This document shows positions 1-9,689 of a DNA stretch of 64,000 nt, in pieces (positions within the stretch are counted from its first letter, which is position 1; each line of letters starts with the position of its first letter). The DNA is from Skeletonema tropicum (Eukaryota; Bacillariophyta; Thalassiosirophyceae; Thalassiosirales; Thalassiosiraceae). The notes under the pieces are model-generated. The model ran no database searches. It saw nothing but the letters and a program-made list of their open reading frames with translations, and was not told the origin of the DNA. The stretch is from positions 1,178,001 through 1,242,000 of the forward strand of contig CM074141.1 of assembly GCA_037178625.1 (NCBI GenBank), read 5' to 3'. Position numbers and translations under genes: made by a program.

Positions 1-420
1 GCACCATCGGCAGCGGCTTTCTTCATCTTCATAGTCTCAAATGCCTTGCTGACCCTCAACTTGAGCCTGGCCGAGCTATCTCTACGGGCAATCTTTGGAG
101 AGCCCGTCGTAAGCTGCATGATGGATGGTAAGTTGCAGCAGATAACTTTGTGAATGATCAGAAAAATGAGATCGCACGCACATTCTCGCACATGCAAGCT
201 ATGGTACCCATGGTGCACTGCGCTTCGCATGAATCAACTCAACGATAGATTGAGAACCTCTTTCTTACCATTTTTCGCCGATGGAAACAATAACTGCTGG
301 TATCCTGCGAAATTGAATAACGCGCGTTCTTTTTTGCGAGAAGACCTTCTTGTACAATACTTCGATTGAATGAGATTGAATAACGCAGCACGTCTCTTTT
401 CTCCATTTTTCCTGACAACA
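1..420 (-). pseudogene. Degenerate fragment of the 5152-6384 gene family
   Basis: The plus-strand text at 1-125 aligns with 5850-5985, and 235-345 aligns with 6070-6170, so this is a second, decayed copy of the hypothetical gene at 5152-6384. It has the same orientation, and its 3' part lies beyond the left edge. The intact copy reads TRALFDLPAGILSEVG; here the matching stretch is shifted between frames by small indels and no long frame survives. Function is unknown because the parent family is unknown. Confidence 0.6.
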
Positions 421-460
421 CGCGTCGGAACTCAGAACACTGAACAACTCCCGGTGATGG

Positions 461-624
461 GTCCACCGTAGTTGCCCGCCTTTACGATTACCCGTCCACA
501 GTGGTGCTCGCCCGAAAGTCCGGACACAGGAAGCCCGGACACTAACAAAACCGTGTTGTGTTGCCCGGTCCACAGTAGTTGCCCGCCCAGAGAGCAGACA
601 CACCCGCGAGCAACTACGGTGGAC
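461..624. repeat. Short inverted and direct repeat cluster in intergenic DNA
   Basis: GTCCACCGTAGTTGCCCGC at 461-479 reappears inverted at 606-624 with one mismatch. A related direct copy (GGTCCACAGTAGTTGCCCGCC) lies at about 569-589. The block is richer in C than its surroundings and sits in the 740-bp gene-free lead-in before the transporter gene. It could be a small foldback element; no target duplication was identified. Confidence 0.45.
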
Positions 625-739
625 TCACTGTATGCATGTAGATCTACATCATAACAGCTATCCCAGTGCAGCCCAGTGCTCGAACGCAGTTTGTAGTTTG
701 TACTGCTCTGCCATGAGAAACAAGCCATAAAAGAGCAAG

Positions 740-2617
740 ATGATGGACATTGACACGCAAATCGACCCGACACCGCTGATCACTAGACAATTAAACAGCC
801 GCCAATCATCAATAGGCGTAGGCGAACCAGACCATGAAAATGCCGACTTCCAAAGAACATCAGAAGATGCGCATCAAAATATTGCAAACTCTTCTAGCTC
901 AATATGGCGAGAACGCTTCCTTCATCCGTGTAAATCTACTCAAAATTACTTTACTGATTTGTCTTCAGTGTTCAGCTGGAGGTTCCTTTCCTGGTTGGCG
1001 ATACAAAACTTGACAATGTATGGCGGAGTCAGCACTTTAGTGTATTCGGTGAGCTTGCCCCTATTCAAAGAAATGGGCATCGATGCCTCAAAACAACAAT
1101 TATATTCAACGATGACACTGTCGCCATTCGCACTGAAGCCGTTCATTGGGGTATTTTCCGACTTGTTTCCTATAAAAGGATATCACAAGAGATATCTTGC
1201 ATTGATATCAATTCTGATCGGGTTGAGTGGATGCTCGGCGCTAATTGCATTATATCACAACAGAAACGCGAAGGAGGCAGCTCAGGATCCAGACACAGCA
1301 TATAGACTTTCGGATTTGCTTGTCATATGCTTCTTTTGCATCAATGTTACAGCAGCAAATTTAGATATTATGGGTGAAGCTAAATATGCGGAAATTATGC
1401 GAAAGCATCCCGAGTCGGGATCCAGCGTGATTACGTTTAAATTCGCATGCAGTTTGTTGGGGTCCATTGTGACGAATTCGTATGTGGGTCCCCTGACAGA
1501 TAAGGGGCATTTTCACATCATTTTCTGCATTGCTCTGGGTTTGTTATTAACACCATTCTACCCTACTCTTCGAGGATGGTTACCAGAAAAGAGAAGGGGG
1601 AAGAGTGACCCCGGCATGACGGAGGTATGTTGCGGGTGCTTGTTTGATCAGGGGAGTTTCCACAAAAAGCGCACGCCCTTTATAGTGATAGCACTGTCAG
1701 GATTGGCCGTGCCATTGTTGTCCGCTGTGACTACATATGCAAGTCTTAGAATCGGAATTGCAGTATCAATGATTGTGTTCTTGATCCTGGCGGGTGTAAC
1801 ATACGCTGTCTTTCCCCGGGTTGTTTTCCGTATCATTGTGGCTATTATGCTCATCAAAATATCTTGCATTAAGTTTAGCGGCGTGTTGGGCTATTACTAC
1901 ACCGCGGATGCCCAGTGCCTCCCTGATGGTCCACAGTTTAGCTACACGTACTACATTACTGTCACTGGAATTGTGGGAAATATTGTTAACTTGACCGCGG
2001 TGATACTTTATCAAAAATACTTGAGTTCATTCAGATTACGTTCGGCTCTCATGTGCCTAATATCAGCTGGAGCAGTTGCACCGATAATGGATATTATACT
2101 CATAAAGAGGTGGAACCATATCCTGGGCATCTCAGATCAAGTGTTCTTTATCCTTGGAAGTGCGATCTTCGAGCACTTCGTCAACATAGTAGTTGCATTG
2201 CCAATGATGGTAATTTTTGGTAAGCTGGCTCCTCCCAATATGGAAAGTGCAGTGTTTTCATATGCAGTCGGAATCGCGACATTTTGTTACATGATGACAC
2301 AAATATGGGCCAGTGCGATAATAAAGTGGTCGTCAATGAAGACAGTCGGGACTAACTGCAACTTTGATGAACTACCAGCAATCATTGGCGTATGTCAGAT
2401 CTTATTGCCACTCATTGTGGGTCTTCCTGCGACGTTACTCATTCCAAATAGACTACAAACTGAGCCTCTGATTGATTGGACGAAGGAAAAATGGTATGAA
2501 GATGAGAAAGACGAACATATCACTGAATCTCTCACTCATGTTGTGGAAGAACCCATAGAGGAGGACGAGGATCAGTGCGTAAAAGAAGATTTGGCGAATG
2601 AACATCTGATAACATGA
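740..2617 (+). CDS. Folate-biopterin transporter (BT1/FBT family, MFS-like)
   Basis: The 625-residue multi-pass membrane protein likely carries folates or pterins across a membrane. The N-terminal ~75 residues are hydrophilic, followed by about twelve hydrophobic segments. The stretch KPFIGVFSDLFPIKGYHKRY (about residues 133-152) matches the BT1-family signature between the first helices. The C-terminus is acidic and hydrophilic. BT1 homologues occur in kinetoplastids, plants, cyanobacteria and several algae; the substrate cannot be read from sequence. The start is the first of two adjacent ATGs (740 and 743). No intron is needed. Confidence is high for the family and low for the substrate. 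Confidence 0.8.
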   Translation: MMDIDTQIDPTPLITRQLNSRQSSIGVGEPDHENADFQRTSEDAHQNIANSSSSIWRERFLHPCKSTQNYFTDLSSVFSWRFLSWLAIQNLTMYGGVSTLVYSVSLPLFKEMGIDASKQQLYSTMTLSPFALKPFIGVFSDLFPIKGYHKRYLALISILIGLSGCSALIALYHNRNAKEAAQDPDTAYRLSDLLVICFFCINVTAANLDIMGEAKYAEIMRKHPESGSSVITFKFACSLLGSIVTNSYVGPLTDKGHFHIIFCIALGLLLTPFYPTLRGWLPEKRRGKSDPGMTEVCCGCLFDQGSFHKKRTPFIVIALSGLAVPLLSAVTTYASLRIGIAVSMIVFLILAGVTYAVFPRVVFRIIVAIMLIKISCIKFSGVLGYYYTADAQCLPDGPQFSYTYYITVTGIVGNIVNLTAVILYQKYLSSFRLRSALMCLISAGAVAPIMDIILIKRWNHILGISDQVFFILGSAIFEHFVNIVVALPMMVIFGKLAPPNMESAVFSYAVGIATFCYMMTQIWASAIIKWSSMKTVGTNCNFDELPAIIGVCQILLPLIVGLPATLLIPNRLQTEPLIDWTKEKWYEDEKDEHITESLTHVVEEPIEEDEDQCVKEDLANEHLIT

Positions 2618-2733
2618 TTGTCAGCTAGGTACTTTTCGTAAATATAGAATGTAGAAGCTATACTTTTTGTTGTTGTTCTTCTCTGCTTTCATCGCCATCT
2701 TCATCTTCCTCTTTACTTCCACAATATCCAAAT

Positions 2734-3507
2734 TTACTCTGCTTTACTTTCGTCAATTTCTCCATCTTTATTTTCATCGTCTCCCGCCTCCTCTTGCGCC
2801 TTGAGTTCTTCATCAAGATTCTTGGGCTGTGTCTCGGGTTCCGGCATCCCAGGGGCAGTCTCGATCACCCCCTCTTTGTAGAGCCAAGCACCTCCCATAA
2901 TATTCTTGCCAGCACGCTCAAACGTTGACGTCTCCTGAAACGCTGTCTTTTCTCTAGAGTCCACCTGCGTCATCTTGGCAACAAATTTTACCTTGGCAAT
3001 TTGCTTATCTCCCTCACCCTCGTAGGTCTCTTCCAATATTTCACAACTTGTTAACTCAAAGTTATCATAGCAATTCATCCGAATCGTATCCTTCCAATGT
3101 TCAATATCACTAATAAAGTTTTTGTTCAGTGGATGAGTCGATCCAACAATGAAATCAACTTCACGCTCGGAATATGCGGAATATCTTGCCCTGACAACTT
3201 CCTCGGCCGAGGCAGCAGCGAATACAGCTGGGTCTTTATGTAACCTACCGCAGCACTTCATGTATCCCTTGCCTGAGCCACAGGGGCATGGTACTGCGGC
3301 TGCTCCGCCGAATCCGGAGGTTGATCCCTTGCTCTTCTTTTTGGATTTTTGTTTAGTGGACTTTTTGGCATTAAGTTGTAAGAGTGATGGTTGTTTGAGA
3401 GATGATGTGACTAATGATGATGTTTGTCGTGTGTTCAAGGTGAACGATGATACGCACGGAACGGCTAGCGTTATGAAAAGAATGATCAGTCTATTGATGA
3501 TAGTCAT
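2734..3507 (-). CDS. YchJ-like SEC-C / NTF2-like protein with organelle leader
   Basis: The 257-residue protein, taken from the ATG at 3507, begins with a hydrophobic signal-like segment (MTIINRLIILFITLAVPCVS) followed by SSF, compatible with the bipartite plastid leaders of diatoms. An upstream in-frame ATG at 3645 would add a hydrophilic stretch and bury this leader. The core has the SEC-C zinc-binding signature PCPCGSGKGYMKCCGRLH, then VVRARYSAYSEREVDFIVGSTHP, which is typical of bacterial UPF0225/YchJ proteins. The C-terminal ~35 residues are acidic and low complexity. The biochemical role of YchJ proteins is not settled; the SEC-C motif binds zinc in SecA. It lies 117 bp from the convergent transporter stop. 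Confidence 0.78.
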   Translation of the reverse strand: MTIINRLIILFITLAVPCVSSFTLNTRQTSSLVTSSLKQPSLLQLNAKKSTKQKSKKKSKGSTSGFGGAAAVPCPCGSGKGYMKCCGRLHKDPAVFAAASAEEVVRARYSAYSEREVDFIVGSTHPLNKNFISDIEHWKDTIRMNCYDNFELTSCEILEETYEGEGDKQIAKVKFVAKMTQVDSREKTAFQETSTFERAGKNIMGGAWLYKEGVIETAPGMPEPETQPKNLDEELKAQEEAGDDENKDGEIDESKAE

Positions 3508-3649
3508 GGTTCGTAAATGATGATCTGTACGAGCTGATATGGGGCGGCGATGTCTATCGTACCAAGAGATTATCGTACCGACAAGGTTGACATGGTTTGC
3601 TCGCTTTGTGGCGTGTGATAGTTCGTGCGTGTGCGGTGATGGCATGAGG

Positions 3650-3689
3650 AGTTTCTTGGGGCAAGACCCCTTTCTTGCCCCAAGAAACT
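3650..3689. repeat. Perfect 17-bp stem hairpin, 6-nt loop
   Basis: AGTTTCTTGGGGCAAGA (3650-3666) is followed by a 6-base loop and its exact reverse complement (3673-3689). It sits 143 bp upstream of the YchJ-like start codon at 3507, so it may fall in the 5' untranslated region or promoter. Its role is unknown. Confidence 0.75.
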
Positions 3690-3888
3690 AATATCAGACC
3701 TTCCCAGTTCCCAGGGTCCCCCAGGAGGATGGCTTACATGGAACATATCTAATATGTATTGCTTGATAGTTCTGCTAGGGAACTGCTGGGGTTGGGCTCT
3801 TATATTTAGGATGGTCAACAATATATTCATTTCCGCTGTCTAAAATTCGGTGCAAACAATAACAATAGATGGAAAATTTAAAATTACA

Positions 3889-4755
3889 TTACATATCATA
3901 CGGCCAAACATTATCGTCAGCTTCTTCTTGAGGGATCTGTGACAATGCTTGCCCAAGAGATAATCCTAGCACATCATTCATAGTCCTTCCGTTATCAATA
4001 TATTGTTGAATATTCTTTGGGTCAGCTGACCATCTAGCCGAGTCTCTTGCAAACGTAGGAGCTGTACTCTCATAAACATTGACAAAGTGTCCAATAAAAC
4101 GAATGTAGTAATCGGTGAATGAAGGACTTTTATCACCAACCACTTCCCTCATCGCCCAAAAGTGTAGACGCATCCAAACTCTGCATTCGTCAAGCTTGAA
4201 ATGCCTACCAACTTCTTCACCAGGACGCTTGGGTGAATGCCACGCAGCAACATGAGCCGAAGAACGGTCGTGAACAACAATAGTATGACCATTGGCAACT
4301 GCAACGGGACGTGACGATCTAGATGCACGTTCCTCATCCCATAATGAACTTCCGGTTAACTTTTGATGAATCCATCTTGCAAATCTTTCTGCGTGAGGAT
4401 CACCATGAGAGCGGATAAAGTTGTCGAGTGTGGTGTCAAGAAATGCATTGCTGTAGAAATGAGCCGTCATCTTTTCCAACGTAGGCAAGCCACCGATCTC
4501 TTGAATGAGAGCTGCGGAAGCTGCAGTATTCTTATGTGTGCGTCCATTGCCGCCCATTTTCAACGGTACGTAGTGATAGGGAGCTACATCATTTACAGCA
4601 GAGTTATCTGCCAATAGGGTATGTTCTTCTTTGGAGTTATCTGTGCTGTTCTCCTCGAGCGCATCGTCATCCGATGCACGAAATTGTTTTTCATGATCAA
4701 GGAGAGATGGAGCTGCTGCTGACTTTGCCATTGCGCGGTAGTTTCGTGATGTCAT
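3889..4755 (-). CDS. Truncated haemoglobin (group II-like) domain protein
   Basis: The protein has 288 residues. Residues 1-80 are hydrophilic and low complexity. From residue 85, IGGLPTLEKMTAHFYSNAF resembles the opening helices of truncated globins. RHFKLDECRVWMRLHFWA (184-201) resembles the F-G region of group II truncated haemoglobins, where the His in the RHxxF pattern is the proximal haem ligand; here that would be His185. A ~40-residue insertion separates the two halves, so it is a divergent member. It is expected to bind haem and possibly handle O2 or NO, which is family-level inference. No clear targeting peptide is seen. A second ATG at residue 9 is possible. Confidence 0.62.
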   Translation of the reverse strand: MTSRNYRAMAKSAAAPSLLDHEKQFRASDDDALEENSTDNSKEEHTLLADNSAVNDVAPYHYVPLKMGGNGRTHKNTAASAALIQEIGGLPTLEKMTAHFYSNAFLDTTLDNFIRSHGDPHAERFARWIHQKLTGSSLWDEERASRSSRPVAVANGHTIVVHDRSSAHVAAWHSPKRPGEEVGRHFKLDECRVWMRLHFWAMREVVGDKSPSFTDYYIRFIGHFVNVYESTAPTFARDSARWSADPKNIQQYIDNGRTMNDVLGLSLGQALSQIPQEEADDNVWPYDM

Positions 4756-5151
4756 TTATCAATATTATGAGCGCAAATGTATCAATCGATAGCTATGGTA
4801 GCATCGCATTAGATAGAAGCTTTGCTTGCATGCCGACGGCGGGTGCATGCGGTGCACGGCTGCTCGGCGAGGTCAATACCGCATGAGGATATTTGGAACA
4901 GTTTCGAACTCTCTAGAGAGTGGAATTGTTCTGTGAACGCCACAACTTGAATGAACGAAAAGCTCTGTTATCTGTAACAACTTCTTGGGCACATTGCCAT
5001 ATGCACTTACTTTATGGTAGATGGCTGCAAATTGTTTCTATGAATTATCTGCTTCCGAAAATGTAAAAGATAGCAGTAACAGTAGATACAATAAAAGCAT
5101 GCAGAGTGAGTATTTAGAATTTTGTTATATTATTTAGATTTCGGTGATAAA
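4756..5151. other. Intergenic, with a 14-bp palindrome upstream of the globin gene
   Basis: No gene was found in this 396-bp stretch between two minus-strand genes. ACTCTCTAGAGAGT at 4908-4921 is a perfect palindrome about 155 bp upstream of the globin start and could be a protein-binding site. The region right of 5040 is AT-rich and is likely the 3' flank of the next gene. Confidence 0.4.
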
Positions 5152-6384
5152 TCACTCTACATCTTGAACTGACACATGACATATTTCCGTCGCGGATAGG
5201 ATGAAAGTCACAGACTTGCGAGGGCTATTGTAAAAGTTGCGGACTTCACGAGCAGCCAAGGTGATATCATCTGTCAAGTCTTTCATTGCAACGAGACAGC
5301 CAAGCTTGGCCTGATTGTCTTTCTTGGCAACTACTGTACCTGTATCTTCAATTGACTCGTTGTATGCCAAACTATCAGATGTTGACAACTTTGCGTCAAT
5401 AGGCACAATTTCCAAGCCCTGCATACTGCCAGAGTAAGAGTAAGACAAAGCAACAGGACATTCCAAAGCGAAGAAGTCATCAGAGATTGATGTAGCAGAA
5501 TCGGTAGAAAAAGACGCAGTTGAGTGGTCTGAGATCTTGGAGTTGTTATTCGCAACAGATTGGCACAAAGATGTGGTGGCCGTGCTGGTTGAGTTTGAGT
5601 TTGTGGGCAAGTTGTCGGTAAAATCTAGTGTTTTTTGTGTGCGGATACTCATACAAATTTGAGCATGCGGCATTTCAGGCGTGGTATTCGAATCTTCAAC
5701 TTCACGCCTACTCTCCATCTCATCCTCAATATAACGAATTTCATCTCTCCACTCAATCTCCTCAACCTGACCAAAATGTACAGTCTTCCCTGTCCCTCCA
5801 GTGTCGAGCGAGAGAATCGGAGACAATGGTGGGATACTCCTACTCGCACTGGCACCATCGGCAGCGGCTTTCTTCATAGTCTCAACTGCCATTTTGACCC
5901 TCAACTTGAGCTCTGCGGCGCTATCCACACGATCATACGTTGGAGAGCCTGTCGTAGGCGGCATGATGGATGGTAAGTTGTTGATGGAGCTAACTGTGGG
6001 GTGGTTGGAAAATAGTGAGTTGTAAGGGAGCATTAGATATGTACCTGCACGAACTGACCCAAGTGCACTGCTTCGAATCAACTCAACGTTGAGAACCTTT
6101 CTTGCAGTTTTTGCCGGTACTCCTACTTCAGATAAAATACCTGCTGGTAGATCGAATAACGCACGTGTCTCTTTCCTTTCAATTAAATTCGCACGCCCAT
6201 GGCATGCCCCAACCATGCAGAAGTAAGAAGTGAAGCTACTGCACTCAAATCGACCCTTCACCAGCCGCTGTCTGCGTCCAAATATGAAAACGGTGACAAT
6301 AGCAGCAGGAGGCAGATACAATGAGTAACAAGAGAACGAAAGGTGGTTGATGAAACACACTACATGTTGCACTGACACATACAT
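5152..6384 (-). CDS. Hypothetical protein, tandemly fragmented local family
   Basis: A 410-residue open frame, not recognised. The N-terminal ~45 codons overlap DNA resembling the 3' end of the same gene (see 6340-6420), so the true start is probably further in, for example at MPPTTGSPTYDRVDSAAELK (residue ~140). Visible features are a charged helix (RVDSAAELKLRVKMAVETMK), an acidic helix (EEIEWRDEIRYIEDEMESRR), and a long Ser/Thr/Asn-rich linker. The C-terminus reads LTDDITLAAREVRNFYNSPR and then a hydrophobic strand. A degenerate second copy lies at 1-420. No function is assigned. Confidence 0.5.
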   Translation of the reverse strand: MYVSVQHVVCFINHLSFSCYSLYLPPAAIVTVFIFGRRQRLVKGRFECSSFTSYFCMVGACHGRANLIERKETRALFDLPAGILSEVGVPAKTARKVLNVELIRSSALGSVRAGTYLMLPYNSLFSNHPTVSSINNLPSIMPPTTGSPTYDRVDSAAELKLRVKMAVETMKKAAADGASASRSIPPLSPILSLDTGGTGKTVHFGQVEEIEWRDEIRYIEDEMESRREVEDSNTTPEMPHAQICMSIRTQKTLDFTDNLPTNSNSTSTATTSLCQSVANNNSKISDHSTASFSTDSATSISDDFFALECPVALSYSYSGSMQGLEIVPIDAKLSTSDSLAYNESIEDTGTVVAKKDNQAKLGCLVAMKDLTDDITLAAREVRNFYNSPRKSVTFILSATEICHVSVQDVE

Positions 6385-6420
6385 GACGTATTATACGTAC
6401 TTCTGTGTCGGATATATAGG
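6340..6420 (-). repeat. Fossil 3' end of the 5152-6384 gene type
   Basis: The plus-strand text at about 6345-6415 (CACACTACATGTTGCACTGA and onward) aligns with 5145-5200 (CACTCTACATCTTGAACTGA and onward), the last codons and 3' flank of the gene at 5152-6384. This places a remnant gene end directly upstream of the intact copy, in the same orientation, as expected after tandem duplication and loss. Confidence 0.5.
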
Positions 6421-6892
6421 TGATATAATGATATTCTTTGTCCTTACTGCACGCTATTGTATATCTGTTGCTGTTCGCTGTTGATTGGCGGCCTTTGCTT
6501 TGACGGCGCTGCTGGCTGTGGCTGTTCGCGTTGTGTGAGAAGAGATTGACTCAGATAGGAGTAGCTTATCAGGTGCAGTTCGTGACTGCCGATGAGACTG
6601 TCTCGTGACTGAAACTGCCTGCAAACTGCAAACTGCAAACTGCATAAAACAGCAATCAGCAATACTACAAGCACTCTCCACTCTCTCTCTTGAGATGTGA
6701 AAGATGAATTGATGTTGTTGTAACATCATTGCCTAACTTTTCAACGTTCACTGCCTGCCCGTAGGACCTAGAGAGCGGTATGAGCGGAGTGTGAGGAGCT
6801 GATATATCCAGTTGAAGCGATGAACTCTGTAGTTATTATTGAGTGATAACTTCTATCTTAATCATCGAAATCTTCAACATCACAACCACATC
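6421..6892. other. Intergenic, promoter region of the kinase gene
   Basis: No convincing gene in about 470 bp. A short tandem run of the heptamer AAACTGC (about 6615-6642) is visible. The stretch contains the divergent upstream regions of the hypothetical gene (minus) and the kinase (plus). Confidence 0.4.
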
Positions 6893-9610
6893 ATGAACAG
6901 CCCGCTCACAAACTACGAAAGTGACAGCAGCGACAGTAGCAGCTGCAGCAGTAGTAGCAGCAGCAACGTCACCAATAGTGACAATACCAACACCACCACA
7001 AACGATCCACCTCGACGATTATCATCATCTGAACTAATCAAAACACCACCAACATCCCCATCCACCTCATCCGCAGCCGAGCACGAACGTCAAACTCTCC
7101 TCCTCATGCTACTCGCTCAGGTATGTTCCCTTCACGACGCTACTCCACGCACATTCGTCGTACACGTATTGGCGTTGTTTGAACGGGGGATATTGGATTC
7201 CAATTCGATACGATTTTTATTTGATTTGGGGTTGGTGCCGCGGGGGTATAGTGAGCAGTTTAGTGGCTGTTTTGAGGAGAGTGCTACTTCGGGCAAGCAT
7301 GATGATGATAATGACGATGAATGTGATCAATACAACCGAAATGATGGAAGTGATAACAGCAGCAGTCATGCTCAGAGTGCAAATGATGAAGCTGCAATTG
7401 TCCCCTACACATCACACAATCCGCAACAACAACAGCATTTATTTTTACGGCATCTTTCACCACCTCCACCAATTCCAAACAGTTCCAACAAAACTACTAC
7501 CACCACCGCCAAACAACAGCCTAATGCAATGGCAACACGACAAAGTCAAGTTTCAGCCATACGAAAACATTTGGCGCATCAGGAATCCATAGATTCATCT
7601 TCTGCTAGGAGTAGTGTATTCGGATCGGCTGGAGCTGGATTTATACCTGGAATTACATCTGCTGCTGCTGTTGCAACAACTACTACTAATTCGACGTCGT
7701 CATCCTATAACAATTCGAATGCAAATACCAATAATGCATGGATTCGAAAGAATTCTTCATTGACATCGGTGGAGGAATCCTTTCACACTAATTTTCCTTC
7801 AAAGAATAACAACAACAATAACGAAGAACATCCATCTCGTCGTGATCAATTTGACAACACTACCAATCCCAACAACGACACAACACATTCTCAACAACAA
7901 CTTACAACAACAACCACACCTCCCTCCACCAACAACACCACATCCTGGTCCGTCGAAAATCACCCCCTCTCCCTCTCACGGTATCAACGTGAATTCCACC
8001 AATTATCCCTCCTCGCCACCGGATCCTTCGGCTCGGTCTACCACGCCATGCACAAATTAGAACACAAACCCTACGCTGTCAAACGTGTCACCTTTTCAAC
8101 TACCGGATACTATGCGAATATATTGGCATTGGTCATACGGGAGGTACGGTGTTTGGCACAGTTGGATCATAAGAATTGTGTGAGGTATTATACATCGTGG
8201 TTGGAACCTAGTTGGATGACTGGGGGTAGTGAGTCGCATACTGATATGGATGGGCAGAGGATGGGTGAAGAGGAGGAGGAGGAGCATGAGGAAGAGACGA
8301 GTGAAGATGATCTTGGGAGGAGGAGGAGTAATAATAGTCGACGACCAAAGCTATTGCCACATTTTGAACGAGTGGTGGATGAAATCAATAATAGTACAGA
8401 TGAGATTCCTTCGATGGAACGACTTGAGACGATATTGTATGGTGATAAGGATGAGAATTTGGATGATGGGTTTGAATGGGACCCAGTGTCGTCTACTGAA
8501 TTGCAACGACATGATGAGTTACCTTCTCATAGAACAACTACTACCAAACAACACCAGGCATCAGGTTATTCGTTTGGATCACGAGATGATGTTGATAATG
8601 ATAGCGATGTGAGTGATTGGACACAAGATATGAATGGTTCCAATTCCAGTGGGTTTGGATTTCAACGACAAGGTTCATTGGAACTAGTCCCGGCAGATCA
8701 ACACAAAGGAAGTAGTAGTACTGCGGCACCGTACAAATATCAAATTTGTCTATTCATTCAAATGCAGCTATGTCATCCAACAACATTGGCAGATTGGATC
8801 AAAGAGCGTAATCAGAATTGTACACAGTTCGGTGCAGAGGAGCGACAAGTTCGAGCACGACCAGCGTTTGAAATATTCCGTCAAATCGTCAATGGGTTGG
8901 CACATGTCCATTCCAAAGGGATTATTCATCGTGATCTCAAACCTGCCAATATTTTTGCCTCAGACGAGGGGACATGGCTAATCGGAGATTTTGGTCTTTC
9001 CAAAATGATGCGTGATGCACAGGGAGGTGGAGGAGTTGACCTCGATTTACACAACAATGGTATCATCCTTCCGAATGATTACTCGAATGGTGGTGCACAA
9101 CAACATCATACTGCTGGTGTTGGAACTGCAAGTTATGCGGCTCCGGAACAAATCACTCGCAAGAATTATGATTCTGCAGTGGATATTTTTAGTCTTGGTC
9201 TCATCCTGTTGGAATTATTTAGCAATTTCACTTCGGAACATGAACGTGCGGTTGCATTTCATGACTGTCGGTATCATGGTGAGGTTGCTTCGTGGATGTC
9301 ACGTACCTATCCGGACGTTTCATCGTTAGTACTAGCCTGCACTCAAATGGATTGGACTTTGAGACCAACCGCTAGTGAAATCCTATCCGCAAGTGTATTC
9401 CAAGAGGGACTTAGTGGAGTTGATTTCTATCGTGCTGAATTGAAAGCTTTGAATCAGGAGCTAGTCAGGAAAGATGATTTAATACAGAGTCAAAACGATG
9501 TAATTCAAAGTCAAAACTTTGAACTTGCTGAGAAGGATGAAGTCATTCAGCAATTGAAGCTTCAACTGGAGAATGCTGGCATTAGCAGCCATTCTGCCAT
9601 TGATGAGTGA
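6893..9610 (+). CDS. eIF2-alpha-type protein kinase (PEK/GCN2 family, HRI-like layout)
   Basis: The 905-residue kinase is predicted to phosphorylate eIF2-alpha and lower translation under stress. The start is taken at the first ATG, 6893. Residues 1-80 and 130-350 are Ser/Asn/Gln-rich. A short helical block near 80-120 (FVVHVLALFERGILDSNSIR) precedes the kinase domain. The glycine loop is LLATGSFGSVYHAM (~372), the catalytic Lys is in YAVKRV (~397), the catalytic loop is HRDLKPANIF (~680) and the Mg-binding motif is DFGLSK (~699). A ~190-residue acidic insert between the N-lobe and LFIQMQLC is the family hallmark of eIF2-alpha kinases. The C-terminus (~847-897) is a heptad-like coiled coil. 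There is no RWD, HisRS or membrane segment, so it resembles HRI more than GCN2 or PERK. The activating signal is unknown. Confidence 0.82.
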   Translation: MNSPLTNYESDSSDSSSCSSSSSSNVTNSDNTNTTTNDPPRRLSSSELIKTPPTSPSTSSAAEHERQTLLLMLLAQVCSLHDATPRTFVVHVLALFERGILDSNSIRFLFDLGLVPRGYSEQFSGCFEESATSGKHDDDNDDECDQYNRNDGSDNSSSHAQSANDEAAIVPYTSHNPQQQQHLFLRHLSPPPPIPNSSNKTTTTTAKQQPNAMATRQSQVSAIRKHLAHQESIDSSSARSSVFGSAGAGFIPGITSAAAVATTTTNSTSSSYNNSNANTNNAWIRKNSSLTSVEESFHTNFPSKNNNNNNEEHPSRRDQFDNTTNPNNDTTHSQQQLTTTTTPPSTNNTTSWSVENHPLSLSRYQREFHQLSLLATGSFGSVYHAMHKLEHKPYAVKRVTFSTTGYYANILALVIREVRCLAQLDHKNCVRYYTSWLEPSWMTGGSESHTDMDGQRMGEEEEEEHEEETSEDDLGRRRSNNSRRPKLLPHFERVVDEINNSTDEIPSMERLETILYGDKDENLDDGFEWDPVSSTELQRHDELPSHRTTTTKQHQASGYSFGSRDDVDNDSDVSDWTQDMNGSNSSGFGFQRQGSLELVPADQHKGSSSTAAPYKYQICLFIQMQLCHPTTLADWIKERNQNCTQFGAEERQVRARPAFEIFRQIVNGLAHVHSKGIIHRDLKPANIFASDEGTWLIGDFGLSKMMRDAQGGGGVDLDLHNNGIILPNDYSNGGAQQHHTAGVGTASYAAPEQITRKNYDSAVDIFSLGLILLELFSNFTSEHERAVAFHDCRYHGEVASWMSRTYPDVSSLVLACTQMDWTLRPTASEILSASVFQEGLSGVDFYRAELKALNQELVRKDDLIQSQNDVIQSQNFELAEKDEVIQQLKLQLENAGISSHSAIDE

Positions 9611-9689
9611 ACTGACTCTAAACGCAGTAAACACTAGGCTATATACCAGTGTATGATGTCTTATTATGAATAATCTTAAATGCATCATC

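Noticed and set aside
6359..6384. ATG at 6384 as the true start of the hypothetical gene
   Set aside because: The first codons overlap DNA resembling the 3' end of the same gene family, so the N-terminal extension is probably accidental. The coordinates are kept only as the maximal frame.
7179..8612. Several long frames inside the kinase gene on both strands
   Set aside because: They arise from repetitive codons (CAA, GAT, AAC) in the low-complexity parts of the kinase; none has independent support.
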